From Hyperoodon ampullatus (taxonomy: Eukaryota; Chordata; Mammalia; Artiodactyla; Ziphiidae): DNA of 64,000 nucleotides. Positions 1 through 12,290 of the stretch are shown here, in pieces. The stretch covers positions 36,237,185 to 36,301,184 of the forward strand of contig OX457070.1 of assembly GCA_949752795.1 (NCBI GenBank), read 5' to 3'. The notes under the pieces are model-generated. The model saw only the letters and a program-made list of their open reading frames with translations. It ran no database searches and was not told the DNA's origin. Positions within the stretch are counted from its first letter, which is position 1; each line of letters begins with the position of its first letter. Both the position numbers and the translations under genes were made by a program.

Positions 1-22
1 GAGTCATACCATAATCAACTCT

Positions 23-92
23 AGATCCTCAAATATGAACTGTTATCTCCTCTACTAAGATCCTCAAATATGAACTGTTATCTCCTCTACTA
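23..92. repeat. Two tandem copies of a 35-bp unit
   Basis: A 35-bp unit beginning AGATCCTCAAATATGAACTG occurs twice with no spacer, at 23-57 and 58-92. The copies are identical as read, which suggests a recent local duplication. Confidence 0.95.
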
Positions 93-1320
93 CCATCTGT
101 GCTGTAAGATTCTGTTCCCTGAAGGTGGCCAATATGTCACTCTCTCTTCCTACTCCTGAATTAACTTTACCAACTTTAGGAAAAGGATTAACAAACACCA
201 GGCAACATGCTTATGGTAAAAATAAATCCTGATTTATAAACTGCATCTGGATGGGAGGACTCTATATGGACTATATGCCTGATAGAAGGCCATAGCTTGA
301 GCTTCTCTAATTGTGGAGACTCTCGTAATTGAGCATGTCCCTTACAGGGACCCTGAAAACTATACCTATCAAACTATTACAAAAGATATCAGTTCTTGTG
401 CAACATGAAGATTCTAAGTCAAGGTAATCCCTGATTCTAACTATGTGGATCTTGTCTCCTTGTACCCAAGTTGTCATTTGGGGGAGAGGTCAAAGAACAG
501 TACCTAGGCTGTCATGAAAACTCCAGTGAAAGAGGAATGCTCTGCTGAATGCTGTTTCCTGTCCAATATCCTCCTAAATGAATCTAATACTAAGTTTGGG
601 CTGTTCAGGTCCTGTGAGTCTGAATGCCTAACTAGAATCCTTGCTGATCTTTGCCACAATTGTAAGTATACCAGGAGCCTTTCAGGTTTCTCATGATGTC
701 CGGTTTCCCCAATAATGCTCTGTTGTAAACTGTTTCGTTTAAACCTAATTTTCTGAGCTACATTCAGTAGGACTTTGTCACTTATGCAGAATGTCTTTTT
801 TCCCCCTTTCTGTTGGTGTGTATTCAGAAATTGAACATGAATCCCAAAGATGGTCATATCACCAAAAACTGGTTCAAGCATTGTGAGGTTGCCATACAGA
901 TGGAGGCACTGTTTTGAAACCATATATTATTTCCAATACCAGCTACAGTAAACTTTCCATTCAAAAGCTTTGTTCTTCCAACTCCAAGGTCAATCACTCC
1001 CACTACATTTCAGTGATTTTTCCAACTGCCCATTCATGGGTGCTGCACCTCTGCAGAAGACATCTATACAGGTAACTTCAATAAAAGGTTCCTGCCTAAG
1101 AGCCAGTCCCTGTATCCAGTTAGCAGTGAATTCTGTCTCAGACAGGCAGAGGAGGGGCTTGTGATCAGTCAAAATATATATACCATGAATTTACTTTTAC
1201 TTCTAGTAAAGTTTGTAATTTCAGAAGATATACTTTATCAGTTACTAATGATTTACAGCCATACTCCATAAGAGCACAGGCTAAATGAATAGCCTCTAGG
1301 TATCAATCTAAGATATACCC
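93..1320. other. Unassigned intronic stretch with decayed minus-strand reading frames
   Basis: This stretch is less AT-rich than its surroundings. On the minus strand it carries a 60-codon frame (990-1172) and then a 139-codon frame (504-923) in the same direction. The first contains the residues TDHKPLL, which resemble the RNase H region of retroelement polymerases. The second has no domain I recognise. An old retroelement or processed pseudogene is possible, but neither is established. Confidence 0.3.
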
Positions 1321-2215
1321 AAAATAATTCTAACAGTCTGTTTCTTCAAGAAGCTTGCAGCTTAGCTGAGGAAATAATGTACCCATATAATTTTATTGAT
1401 ATAATGTGATTGCATTTTATGCATTTATAATATATACTTAATATAGGCAAAATTTTAAATAATAATTCCTTCCTCCATAAAAATTGTGTCAACAATTTTT
1501 AAAGCTGCAAGAAAGTGTGAACATAAGCTGTGTTTAAGTTATTGCCACTTTAGCTGGTAAATAAAAATACCCACCATACTTTATTTGTACCGTGTTTATA
1601 AAATACATTCATTTTGTTTACTCTTAAGCTATTATTCAAACATTACTATTGTTAAATTTTAATATAGTTTTTATTATCTTAAAACCATTTTACTTAAACA
1701 GTTATAGAGTGGTAGTGCTGGTGCTGAAAAAATATTCCTGAAAGTTAACCTTGGAATGGAATTTACAGGTGCTAAAAAAATGCAACTCAGGAAGCCAAAC
1801 AACTGCCATAACATGCTGTGCTATTAATTTAAGTGATTGTCCTCTGCAAATATAATAGAAAATGCTGAGAAAAAAATGTAACATCAAAGCATAGGTATGT
1901 TACAATGATTGTGGGTTTACCGACTTAGAACATGAATGTAATCACCCACTGTCCCTACTTACTTATGCTCCCTCAACACACATTTTATATTCATTACTTT
2001 TGGGAAACTAGTCTTGAATTATTTAAGGTCTGAATTATGTGTCTCCTCCACATCACATTCTTTCCATAAAATGGGACCATTCCATCTTACATAAGATAGT
2101 ATATGATCAAAGGTCAAAATGAATGGAACAAGATAACAAGACAGAGTGATCAATATGGGCTACAATAGGAGACAGAAGCCCTCTCATTTATGGCCTTTCA
2201 GTTAACATATTTTAA
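1321..2215. other. Intron, nothing recognised
   Basis: AT-rich single-copy-looking DNA with short A and T runs. I see no repeat family, conserved reading frame or RNA gene. Confidence 0.6.
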
Positions 2216-2345
2216 ATTCTCAATGTGTTCCAGACAATGTGCTAGAAACTAGGGATGAAAAAATGATAAGAACATAGACTCTACCTTGAAGGAATTTCAT
2301 AAAATATGGACAGTAAATACATAAATAAATAATAACACAAACCGG
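2216..2345 (+). repeat. Ancient interspersed repeat, family not assigned
   Basis: The wording GACAATGTGCTAGAAACTAG followed by GGATGAAAAAATGATAAGA is typical of a very common old mammalian repeat (the 'duration of a transported parcel' type seen in MIR3/L2-like fragments). A similar phrase occurs at 9290-9430. The family name would need a library search. Confidence 0.4.
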
Positions 2346-2500
2346 TAGCATTCTGAAGAAATTCTGGATCATCATAAATTACATTAAAACGATTGCTTCA
2401 ATTAGGGTCAGAGAATTTTAGGCTATCTAAAAAAGTTATTTCTGCAGTGGAAATTTTAGAAATTAAGATGTATATATATGTATGTTTAAGCAATAAGGGT

Positions 2501-2847
2501 TGCTATGGTATGAATGTTTGTGTCCCTCAAAATTAATAAGTTGAAATCCTAATTCCCAATGTGATGGAGGTGGGGCCTTTGGGAGGTGATTAGGTTATGA
2601 GGGCAGAGTCCTCATGAATGAGATTAATGCCCTTATAAAAGAGACCCAAAAGAGTTCCCTTGTCCCCTTTCACCATGTAAGGAATACAATGAAAAGTCTG
2701 TGACCCAGAAGATGGTCCTCATCCGACCATGGTGACACCTTGATCTCAGGCTTCCAGCCTCCAGAGCTGTGAGGAACAAATTTCTGTTGTTTATAAAGTA
2801 CCCAATCTATGATATTTTGTTATAGCAGCCCAAATGGACTAAGACAA
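2501..2847 (+). repeat. ERVL-MaLR LTR (MST/MLT1 type), solitary
   Basis: A near-complete solitary LTR of the mammalian ERVL-MaLR group. It opens with GCTATGGTATGAATGTTTGT, contains GGTGGGGCCTTTGGGAGGTG and the CCCTTATAAAAGAGACCC TATA region, and ends near GCAGCCCAAATGGACTAAGA. No internal retroviral sequence adjoins it. Divergence from the remembered consensus is substantial, so it is an old fossil and not active. Confidence 0.88.
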
Positions 2848-4419
2848 GAGTTCAGTTATAAAATCTAGTTATTACTGAATCCTTTCATTAAATCTGTATT
2901 TTGCTCAAAATATGTCCTTTCTTTTCTTTTCAGCGCAGAACTTGTGACATGCTGCTATCACCTTTTTTTTCCCATTGCTATGATGAAAACAGTACATTGC
3001 TCAAAACAGCTATGACTATGAAAATGTGTGGTTTTCTTGTTGCTACTTATGTATTGCCTAATTGAGATTTAGTTTTAACCAAAAGCCATATACAAAGAAT
3101 AAACCATATTCTCTAATTAAAAGGTCAAATCACATCCCACTGGAATTATAAAAAAACTCATGCTGTAAGGAAATGCCTGCATTTTTAAATGGTACAGCAG
3201 TAACACAAAGGATAGAGTGATCAAGTGTAAGATGGAGAGGCCATGAAAGGCTTCTTAGAGGATGTGGCAAAAGAATTAAAATTTGAAGGACAGGTGGGAA
3301 GTCATTGGAGGTGGTAAGGGAAGGACACCAACTTACCATCCTAAGCACTCCAACTAGCCAAATAAAACAAAGAACTCAAAGATAGCAAAGACATGGCATT
3401 TTAAAAAGTATTGTATGATTTTGCTGACATTATAAACAATGCAAATGTCAGCACTTATTATTGAAAAAAGAAACCCAAAATGTTATTGAAATAAAAATAA
3501 TAGCCAGGAGGGGTTGGAGGGAGAAATTCAAATAAAGAGAGGAGAGAATCATATTGAATCTCACAAGGTGAGTCAACACATTCTGTTTCATATTTAATGT
3601 TAGTAGAGAAATACAGGTTCATTCAGTTATCCCTCTAGCTTATTTATTTTAGAGGATACTATTCCAAAATGAAAACAGAGGATATATAACTTCCAAATTA
3701 CTCTATTAAAAAATGCTTAAATAAAGAACATTTGAGAATGGCAAAATGTAAGGGGTGGGTGGGAAAAAAATAATAAGAAAATTCCCAAATAAAAATATAA
3801 AGTAATATAAGTGAAATTAAGTATGTCAGTTATCAAGAAATACAACCAAATACTGTTTATAAAGAGAAGTATTTAACACAGATAGGATTAAAAATAAAGT
3901 GATAAATACACCAAGTACAAAGAAGGCATGGATTATAAATATCAATATCAGGCAAAAATTCAAGGCAAGAGGCATTAAATGGGGCAAACTGATCAAATTA
4001 TAATCCACGATGAAGCTACAACAGAATAAATTTTTATAAACTAAATAATTTAGGACTGAAGTTCTCTGTCTTTCACTGATGAACTATATAAAAAGCATAA
4101 GAATATAAATGACTAAATAATATAAATGTAAAGTTTGGTCTAATAGCTACATGCTGAATCTGACAAATAGAATATACATGTAAAAAGATATTTATGGAAA
4201 ATTTACAAAAACAGATCATGTATCTACACTACAAAGAAAAAGATCTCAATCATATTTTTTAAAAAATTGAAATATGACAGGCTTCAGAATCTTATTTGAA
4301 TTAAGTTAAACTAGAAATAAACAAACTAGAAATAAACACAACCCATGACAAAGCACATTCTCCTAAACATTCCTGGGTTAAATAGGAAATCAAAATGGCA
4401 ATCATAAATTAGAAAATAA
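2848..4419. other. Intron, nothing firmly assigned
   Basis: AT-rich intronic DNA. A stretch near 3205-3325 (GGCTTCTTAGAGGATGTGGC and neighbours) resembles a common old mammalian repeat, but I cannot name it. No exon-like reading frame is present. Confidence 0.5.
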
Positions 4420-4421
4420 TA

Positions 4422-4647
4422 CAGTTACCCTTGAATAAAACAGGATTTAGGGGCATCAACCCTCTGTACAGTGGAAAATCCACATATAACTTATAGTCGG
4501 CCCTCTGTATTCATGCTTCCTCCAAGTCCTCAGTTCTTACATATTTGCATCTACAGATCATGTAGCACTGCAGTATTTACTATTGAAAAATATCTACATA
4601 CAAGTGGACCTATGCAGTTCAAACCAGTGTTGTTTAAGGGTCAACTG
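4422..4647. mobile_element. Tigger-type MITE (TcMar), non-autonomous
   Basis: A 226-bp non-autonomous DNA transposon remnant. The imperfect terminal inverted repeats are CAGTTACCCTTGAATAAAAC at the left and TTTAAGGGTCAACTG at the right. It is flanked by TA on the left (4420-4421) and by CA on the right, a likely mutated TA target duplication. The internal motif AGTCGGCCCTCTGTATTCAT is characteristic of Tigger-derived MITEs. It encodes no transposase. Confidence 0.85.
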
Positions 4648-4649
4648 CA

Positions 4650-5580
4650 ATTTATAAAATTTGCTCAGGACAAAACATCTATCTTTGCATACAAGTCTGA
4701 TCAATTCCTTATAACAGAAGTATTGTAGAGGTGAAGGTCACTGGAGTTGAGGAAGTCACAGAAGTTTTTGACTAAGAAATTAAATTGGTCATCCATGTGA
4801 TCAATGGAATTCCCCCATACGATAGCAAGAATTTAGGCAAAGCCAAGAGATGGGTGCCAAAGTGCCCAATGAATTTGGAAAAGTCACCAAGAGGTGAACA
4901 GATGATAGAAGTCAAGGGATAACAATCCAGAAATTTACAGCAATTTATTAGCTGAAAGGAGGATGTATATAGTGCTTGATTTTCACTCCAATAATAAAGG
5001 TATAACATCAATTCCTTAAGGGTGCTAGCCAGATTGATGATAAACATTTATTGACCAATTAATACAAAGAGGTTCTAACCACTTACCATCTAGTAGTTTG
5101 ATCAAACCAGCTATAAGAAATACTTGCATGGAAGTGTCTAGATATAAGGATACATAAGATGTATACAAATTCAAAACAAAGAATGTCCATACAATTTCTG
5201 TGAATAAATGAACAGGAGCTAGGAGAAGGTAGCCAATGCATCTTCTCATCTTACCCTTAAGACAGATTTTTACTTAAAGAGGGTTCATCCATACCTTGAC
5301 AAAATAAGTACGAACATCTTTAGGCTACTTTATACTATGATCAGTAGTTCCAATAAAGTTTGATGCTTTCTTGACTAGCCTTGGACTTGATCTTAAACTG
5401 CTAAAATCTGTTATTTCCATCAGCATGTAAAGTTTCCAGAGAGCTAAATGGTATATTATATTAGGAAGCCTTGGGAAAGAAACCTTGTTAGTGGAATTGT
5501 TTTTTCCTGGGAAACAAGAATGAGTTTTTCAACTCTGCAAAAACACAGATAAATTTTTAGTTTAATGCAAATAACACCAA
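4650..5580. other. Intron next to the acidic-linker exon, nothing recognised
   Basis: AT-rich intronic DNA with no recognisable repeat. Two minus-strand frames (4772-5047 and 5025-5249) look like chance, with no domain or composition signal. Confidence 0.6.
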
Positions 5581-5581
5581 C

Positions 5582-5721
5582 CTGTAATTTTTGCTGCCTT
5601 TTCCTCTTGGTTCACTCGGTTCTCATCATCATCTTCGTTATCTTCCTCAAAGTCATCTAAATTGCCAATGTCAGCTTGCTTCATACTCATTAAACTAGCC
5701 AAACTTTGCATGTCTTCATCC
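5582..5721 (-). CDS. EHBP1: EHBP1 coding exon, acidic linker after the NT-C2 domain
   Basis: This is the next EHBP1 exon downstream of 8289-8470, separated by a 2567-bp intron. It is 140 bp: its first G completes the threonine codon split from the previous exon, 46 full codons follow, and one G is left over. The peptide starts DEDMQSLASLMSMKQADIGN and continues into a strongly acidic run (EEDNEDDDEN) ending EEKAAKIT. In the known protein this acidic linker lies between the C2 domain and the NPF-containing region that binds EH domains. The acceptor is TTGATACAG (5722-5730), with a weak pyrimidine tract. The donor is GTTGGT (5581-5576), a weaker match to consensus than the previous exon's. Phase agreement with the upstream exon and a clean frame support a real, spliced exon. 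The following exon (continuing EIVNQ in known EHBP1) was not found between 1 and 5581, so that intron runs off the left edge. Confidence 0.95.
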
Positions 5722-8288
5722 CTGTATCAATGATAATACACAATTTATTAAATGACATTACCTTAAAAAGGGTTGTTTCTTAAGAAAATAATATTAATAC
5801 ATTTCTTCTTTCTAAACATTAACAAGACTTTTTAAACAGTTATACAAAACTACTGAGCAATCTAAATATTCATTCATTAATTTTTAAATGGCACATTTAA
5901 TTAATAGAAAGCAAACAGGATTAAAACTAACTGGTTAGGAGTTAGTTTAATTCTGTGCTGCAGATCTAAACTTTTCTTCATGGAATTAAAGTATGGTTTT
6001 CTGATCATGAAGTCTGGAAACAAAAACTTGTTTCATAAAACAGTGGGACAGTTTGCAAATCAGATGAGATCTAGACTTTAAAAATATTCAAGTTTGCAGA
6101 AGGAATTAGAATAGAAATTCTTAATCTGAAGTCCATGAACCCTTTAGGTTTTGTGGGTAGGAATAAAAAGAAGTGGTAAACCCCTGTAAATTATATTTAA
6201 ATCTTGTTTAACTGTGCATTTTTCTCAAAGGAGTTAAAACTGCCCTAAAGTTAAAAAACTACAGTAATTGAACTAGCACCCAAAAGCCTAGCCTTTTTAA
6301 GAATTACAGGATAGAAAATGACTTGAGTTAGTTAAATACCATACATTTGAAAAAATGTAAAAATGTTTTTATATCTTGAAGTATTTTAAGTATAAATTTA
6401 TAAAGTTTACATTAAATACTCTAAATGTTAAATAATTTAAGTTTTCTTGACCTATTATTTTATTTTAAATTTCAAATAAACTACAGTGAATGAAACATAT
6501 TTCTAACATGATACATACAAACTAAATTTCAATCTGCTATACTTCCCCCAAATTCAGAAAACTGAATGAAAACACTGTTTCTCATGTTTTTACCACAATA
6601 AAATAAAAACAAAACAAAACCACTGTTTCCTTTGTAAAGTAATGCTTGTTAACCTTCACTTCTAAATATGGTATGATTTTGCAGGCTAAACTGGTTTTTG
6701 AAATTCTTTGCATTTTATCTCATATAAGCTTAGAGTTAACAAAATTATTTCCTCCTTTTAAGACAAATTTAGTGGCACAAAGTCTGCATGGACAAAAGCA
6801 GTTGTATTACCTTATATGAATGACTTACAAACTGCTTTCCCATCACCAGGGTATAATTTCAATATATAACAGTGTTCTTAAAATGTTAACTTGCTTAATT
6901 TTACCTCCTATATTTTCACCCTGAACATTTTTCTTTGGGAAAGGTGAGTAGGCAAGGAATGAGGAGATAGAGAGGTGGTTTAGGGTGTTCTGAGAGCATT
7001 CTCCACTCAAATTGAGACATTTAGTTTGACTGAATTTCCTCTCACCCAAATTCCAATGAATGGTGCTAAATCACTTACTGCTTCTGCCCAGCGGAAAGGA
7101 GTCCACCTTCAAAAGATCTTCTCTGACTTTTTCTCTCTTCTTTCTGTGTTTCCTTTCCTTTCATTTTGGCTTGAACTTCAGAGTAAGGTCTTTATTTTAA
7201 ACTTTTCAATATTTAAAGTCTACAATTTAAAGTCCTGAGATGAAAGACTAATTGCTTCCATCCTGCACTGTCCCTCCACCACACTCACATAGAAGCCAAC
7301 TTTCTAGAGAAGAGGCTTACTGTTATCTACCAAGTCATTTGTTGCCCTGTAGATGAGTGCCAAACATCTCTTTTTGACTGACGCACAGAATCCAGTCTAA
7401 TCAGTCAAGTAGACATGGCCAATTATAGTAACCACATTCCACTAGGTCAAACACATTCAGAACTGTGATGCAGATTAGACTGAAATGTTCATAGCTGCCT
7501 TCTTCCTAACACCTTTTAAGTCTCAGGCACAGAATTTCCATTTCTCCTCTCACTGATCTTCCACTCCAAGTAGATGCTAACCCTTTCATTACACCCAAAA
7601 CTTGCACTTACCATTGATATGACTGTATGGAACAACTAAGATAAATGTTACTAATTTTTTCCTGTTCTAGGTATGTTTACCTCTTTTTAACCAGTTAGAA
7701 TTTTACTCTTTTAGGAGACTAGAACTGGGTGTAGGAGTTATCTTTGTGCAATGCCAATTCAGTGCTTAAGAGGGATATTTGAAAAAGATAATGGTCATAG
7801 CAAACTGGTTATGTAACTGTACTGTACCTTCCTATACAAGTTTTGGAAGGCTGAGCCAAAGAATATGCATTGGCAAAAGTTCCTTTAATTCTTTCATTCC
7901 TCTTATCCTAAACTTTTCATTTTGGCTTCCTCTCATGCCTCAGCTGCATCAAACAGCTCTACAAATTGAACTGTGGACTTCAGAGTACAACTACTTACAC
8001 TGAAGACACTGAAATATAAAACAGACCCTTATGATAACCTATAATATACAATTTAAATTTTTGAAAATTGCTAGTCACTTTTATATTATTGATCATTCTC
8101 TAGAGTTGAAAGAGACTATAAATAACAAGGAGTACATCTAATTCAGCCTCTGAAACAAAGAATTGGCCGGAATGATTGGTATGCGGTAGGATATTCTCAA
8201 CTGTTAACAGTTTACTGAGTCAAAAGCTATTTACCTACCGTGTTTTAAAACATAGTCTAAAGCAGCTTATTTGATAAAAGAAACTTAC
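5722..8288 (-). other. EHBP1: EHBP1 intron between the two recognised exons
   Basis: A 2567-bp, AT-rich intron bounded by GTAAGT at its 5' end and CAG at its 3' end on the minus strand. No young SINE or LINE was recognised inside it, unlike the much larger flanking introns. The short reading frames within it (for example 7026-7238 and 7779-8003, plus strand) have no recognisable domains and are taken as chance. Confidence 0.85.
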
Positions 8289-8470
8289 GTGGCTTTTCCT
8301 TCCCGAAGGAAAATGCAAGATAATGAAAACTGAAGAGTGGCAGATACAACTTTTTTAGACAATGGCTTGAATTTTAACTTGACATCAGTCTGAGTTGGCA
8401 TTGGGCTTGCATACTGTTTCATGTTGATGCTGGTGGTAGCAAGAGCTTTCCTTCGACCAGAAGGGGATTC
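8289..8470 (-). CDS. EHBP1: EHBP1 coding exon, end of the N-terminal C2 (NT-C2) domain
   Basis: EHBP1 links Eps15-homology-domain proteins and Rab8/Rab10 membranes to actin during endocytic recycling. It has an N-terminal C2 domain, a central calponin-homology domain and a C-terminal bMERB coiled coil. This 182-bp internal exon, read on the minus strand, opens in phase 0 with ESPSGRRKALATTSINMKQY and ends near LQFSLSCIFLREGKA, leaving two bases (AC) for the next exon. From memory of the family this is roughly residues 104-164, the C-terminal strands of the lipid-binding C2 fold. The 3' splice site has a pyrimidine tract ending in CCTTCCAG (8471-8478) and the 5' splice site is GTAAGT (8288-8283). 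There is no stop codon or frameshift, so it looks functional. The paralogue EHBP1L1 is the main alternative, but the sequence matches EHBP1 better from memory. The exons encoding the start of the C2 domain were not found in the 55 kb upstream and presumably lie beyond 64000. Confidence 0.95.
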
Positions 8471-8484
8471 CTGGAAGGTAAAAA

Positions 8485-11300
8485 ATCATTATGTAATTTG
8501 GAGTTATTTACTTTACAGCCAAATATTTTTGAATGTTCTTTTAATAATATGATTAAATAGCAGTTGAGACTTCCCTTTCCAATGAATTCCTATAACATAA
8601 TATTGAAAAAAATTGTAATAAGGTTATATCACAACTTTCATATCTTTAAGTAAGTAAGGCAGATAGAAAATTGGAGAGAGCTGACTCAGAGAAATAAGGG
8701 AAGACTAGAACAATCCTAAATATCTCAGGAAAGGAAAAGCAAGGAATGCAAACTAGGACAGAAAGTCTCCAGGGATCCTGTAAAAAGAGGATCTAGCACA
8801 AGGCTAGGTATCAAAAGTACTCAACAATTGTTTTCCTTACTTTAATTATACTTAATGTACCCTAGCGATATCTCTTCTTTCTGAACAACAAGTTTCTTAT
8901 AGAACCCCAGCCTCTGTGGCATTCTACCTCATTTTTTTTTGCAGTCTCTGAATTCTATCTATCCTGCACTTTGAGACTTAATTCTTCCCAGGGCCTTTTC
9001 TGCTCACTCCAGTCTAAAGTCCTTTCTTCCTTCCCTAAGATCACATAAATCAAGTTAGAAAGAATTGGGTTCTCTGATCCTATGCCTGTGGTGGACACTG
9101 CTAATCGACCCCAGCAGATCTCAAGTCTTCTCCACACAGCTCTTGCCAATTCACTAGAAATGGAACACAAAATGAAACCTATCTGCTATCAAAGATGTTT
9201 AACATTCCATTAATAAGCTACCTCATTTCAAAATTATCCTTTATAGCATAATAGCCTAGGAAAATAATGAAAACAGAACAGCAAAATAATGACTGGGCAT
9301 TAACTATGTATAAGACATGGTGTCAATTCTGGAAAGATATGAAAATGAATAAGACATAATCCCTGACTATGTATTCTAATGGTAGGGGGAAATCCTAGAT
9401 AAAGGGTAATTTATAAATAATGTAAACCCAAAGTCATATACCAGCAATCCTTGGGCTTTACTGGTCTGAGAGTTCAGACCTAAAATAAAACCTAATTTCC
9501 AAGCAGTGTGACCTTGAGTAAGTCAGTAAACTTGAGCCTTGGTAATCTTCCCTATAAAATAAGGAGACCAAATAGATATCCATTCAAACTCTACAATGGC
9601 TTTCTATAAAATTACTCAATTTTCCAACCAAGGCAGGAAAAACTACCATTAACTTCTGAATTATTATTTAATAAATCCTTATTTGTCCTATGATTGACAA
9701 ACTTGCCTAAAATAAGGATATACTAATTTAATCAAAATATTAAAATGGCCTTTTTCAAAAAAAAATGACATTTCTGCCAGCAGAACAAGTAAAAATGTAA
9801 CGTAGCATCCCTAAAGAATACCTTGTTTTAAAATGTGGTCTTATCTGTCAGATTATGCACAGCAATATTATACAGAACTATTAGTGCATGTAGATACTTT
9901 ATGAATGAATTTCAAAAATGCATCAAGCACTTGAGAAGGATTTAAGCCCTCTCAAAAGAAATACTTAAGAATATGCAAATACCCTCAACTGAATCAAGTT
10001 GAACAGATGTGACTACCCCAAACAACACAAGTGTTCTTTCCCTGGTCGCTACTGTCAATCAAAGAATAAGATTAAGGTCCAAGGTTCTGACAATGTGTAA
10101 AATGAAAAAGTACGATCAGGGAGTATCAATTTATTACACTGATATGAACAATAATCTCTTATTGTACCTTTAGAATAGCTAACAACTACTACATAAAATA
10201 TAGGATTTAAAGCCTCTGTTTTGAAAGCATGACATACAAATTGCTACATATTATTTTCAGATTTGTTAAATCTGTTTCACAAAATATGACATTGATCCCT
10301 TAAGAGTAATTATTTAATTTTATAACCAAGTAATCAAACTATAAAAATTAAGATAACTTGGAAATGAGCATAATTTTGAAAACCTAGTTTAAGGATGATT
10401 CCTGCAAAATCTAGAGTTTTGATGATTAACATTCTGTCAATTTCATTTTTAAGGTTAAAAATTACGTAGAAAGGTTTTCTGCTGAACTCAGAGAGTTTTA
10501 AAGTATTTGGTATATTGGTATCTCTGAAACAAAAGGAAATGAAAGCTACTAAATTCTGAACACAATAGAATTAGCTGTACCACTTAATTAAGCAATTACT
10601 TGCTCAGCAACAATGAAAATGGCCCCTTGTAAGGTCTGAGCAGGTGAGCAGAATAGAGCTCTTTTGAGTCTACAACATCCATTTCTAACATTAACATAGG
10701 ATCTCACTTAGAGTCTGTATCCTTGATGGGAAAAGGGGCCTAAATGATGTTTCTAGTAATTCTTTACCCAGCTCAGTCATTGTTTTCCTCTTTAAAATTA
10801 GCTAGTCATAGAAAATGCATTTTTTACAAGAACAATAATGAGAAAGACATAAGGATCTTTCATGGCTCTAACCCCAGCTCCATGAATCTTCACTGTTTAT
10901 AACCATCAAGTTTATATATTTACCCACCCAAAATTGATATCATTTTTATCATCAGTTCTATAAAGAAGAATAAAATAACTGATTGCACTGCTATATGTCT
11001 TTCATACACTTTAGTCCTTCCTTAAAACACCAGGATTCAGCCTGGCAGAGAGAGTTTAGAGAGAATTATACTGTTGTCAAAGTCCTAATGTTATTTCATT
11101 TTGCATGAAGGTTGAATAAGAGGAGAGAAATAAAAGAAAGAAACAGTAAGAGGAACCCTTAGAGAAAGGACGTTAGATAACAGAAGTCAATAAGAAGTGA
11201 ATGTTTACATATGTCTAAGACTAAGTTTCTGACTCTGGGGTCATGTTTATACCTCTGTTTGTATGTGAACCTGGCAGTATTCGGGGAATTACTTCAAAAT
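8485..11300. other. Intron with weak old repeat traces
   Basis: Mostly single-copy AT-rich intron. Short MIR-like wording occurs at about 9490-9600 (GTGACCTTGAGTAAGTCAGT), and an old unassigned repeat at about 9290-9430 (TGAATAAGACATAATCCCTG). Nothing coding was recognised. Confidence 0.5.
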
Positions 11301-11307
11301 TCCTAAA

Positions 11308-11540
11308 ACAGAAGTTCTTAAACTTCAGTGCTTATTAAAAAACAAAACTGGGCCTCCCTGGTGGCGCAGTGGTTGAGAGTCCGCCTGCCGATGCAGGGGA
11401 TACGGGTTCGTGCCCCGGTCTGGGAGGATCCCATATGCCGCGGAGCGGCTGGGCCCGTGAGCCATGGCTGCTGAGCCTGCGCATCCGGAGCCTGTGCTCC
11501 GCAACGGGAGAGGCCACAACAGTGAGAGGCCCGCATACCA

Positions 11541-11603
<63 letters not shown>

Positions 11604-11820
11604 AAAACTAAAACTAAGAAAGTTTTAAATAGTTTAGATACCTGGATCTCACCCCTAGAGATCCTGAACTAGTAAAACTAGAGATGGGCTCAAGAATCTG
11701 CTGCATTTCTAAAAATAATAAGTACCCCCTCCTCCCAATTACCATCCTGCCCCTCCCATAAGCACACCCCTTCTACCAGGTGATTCTGATCCAGTTAATC
11801 GAAAATCACACTTTCAGAAA
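11308..11820 (+). mobile_element. MER5-type hAT-Charlie remnant, split by a SINE
   Basis: The left part (11308-11340) reads CAGAAGTTCTTAAACTTCAG, close to the hAT-Charlie MER5 terminus. The right part (11610-11820) carries TGGATCTCACCCCTAGAG, CAGGTGATTCTGATCCAG and an ending near CACACTTTCAGAAATACTTC. The SINE at 11350-11600 lies inside it, so the SINE is younger. It has no coding capacity. Confidence 0.7.
11350..11600 (+). mobile_element. CHR-type SINE, cetacean subfamily, with 61-nt A run
   Basis: tRNA-derived SINE in the plus orientation. It starts GGGCCTCCCTGGTGGCGCAG and contains an A-box-like TGGCGCAGTGG and a B-box-like GGTTCGTGCCC, the internal RNA polymerase III promoter elements. 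It ends in an uninterrupted run of 61 A (11542-11602). The target-site duplication AACAAAACT is at 11341-11349 and 11601-11609. The long pure A tail suggests a recent insertion. Confidence 0.95.
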
Positions 11821-12039
11821 TACTTCCCCTAAGGAAATTACTACATAAAATAAATTTTAATCTCATTTTTCATAACTATTCTCTGTTATAAAGAAGACTT
11901 AGCCTATATATTTCCATTCCTTTGAAATCCACCTTATTACAGTTGTAATCAGACAAATCTGAATTAGAATGTGACACCAGCACTTATTCACTAGCTAATC
12001 TTTGGCATATTTCTTCACATATTTGAGCCTCAGTTTCAC

Positions 12040-12290
12040 ACTCTCAGACTGGCAAGTATTTTCAAATTTGGATAATACCAAGTGTTAATAAGGATGAGGG
12101 ACAATGCAAACTCTCTTAACACTACTGCAGAGTTTTGATGGATACAGCCATTTTGGAAAACAATTTGACATTACCTCGTAAAGTTGAACAGATGAATACT
12201 TTACGACTCAGCAATAATTTCCATCCTAGAAATATGTCCTAAATAAATTCTTGCAGTAACATATGAAAATACCTAGTAGAGTTTTTAGCA
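12040..12290 (+). mobile_element. Old L1M 3'-UTR fragment
   Basis: Wording such as CTGCAGAGTTTTGATGGATA, ACAATTTGACATTACC and ACGACTCAGCAATAATTTCC matches the conserved region near the 3' end of old mammalian L1 elements. It is heavily diverged and non-coding. Confidence 0.65.

Noticed and set aside
11318..11611. Four overlapping frames of 68-95 codons, one with long Phe or Lys runs
   Set aside because: They are translations of a SINE and its A tail. The same frames recur at every CHR SINE in the window.
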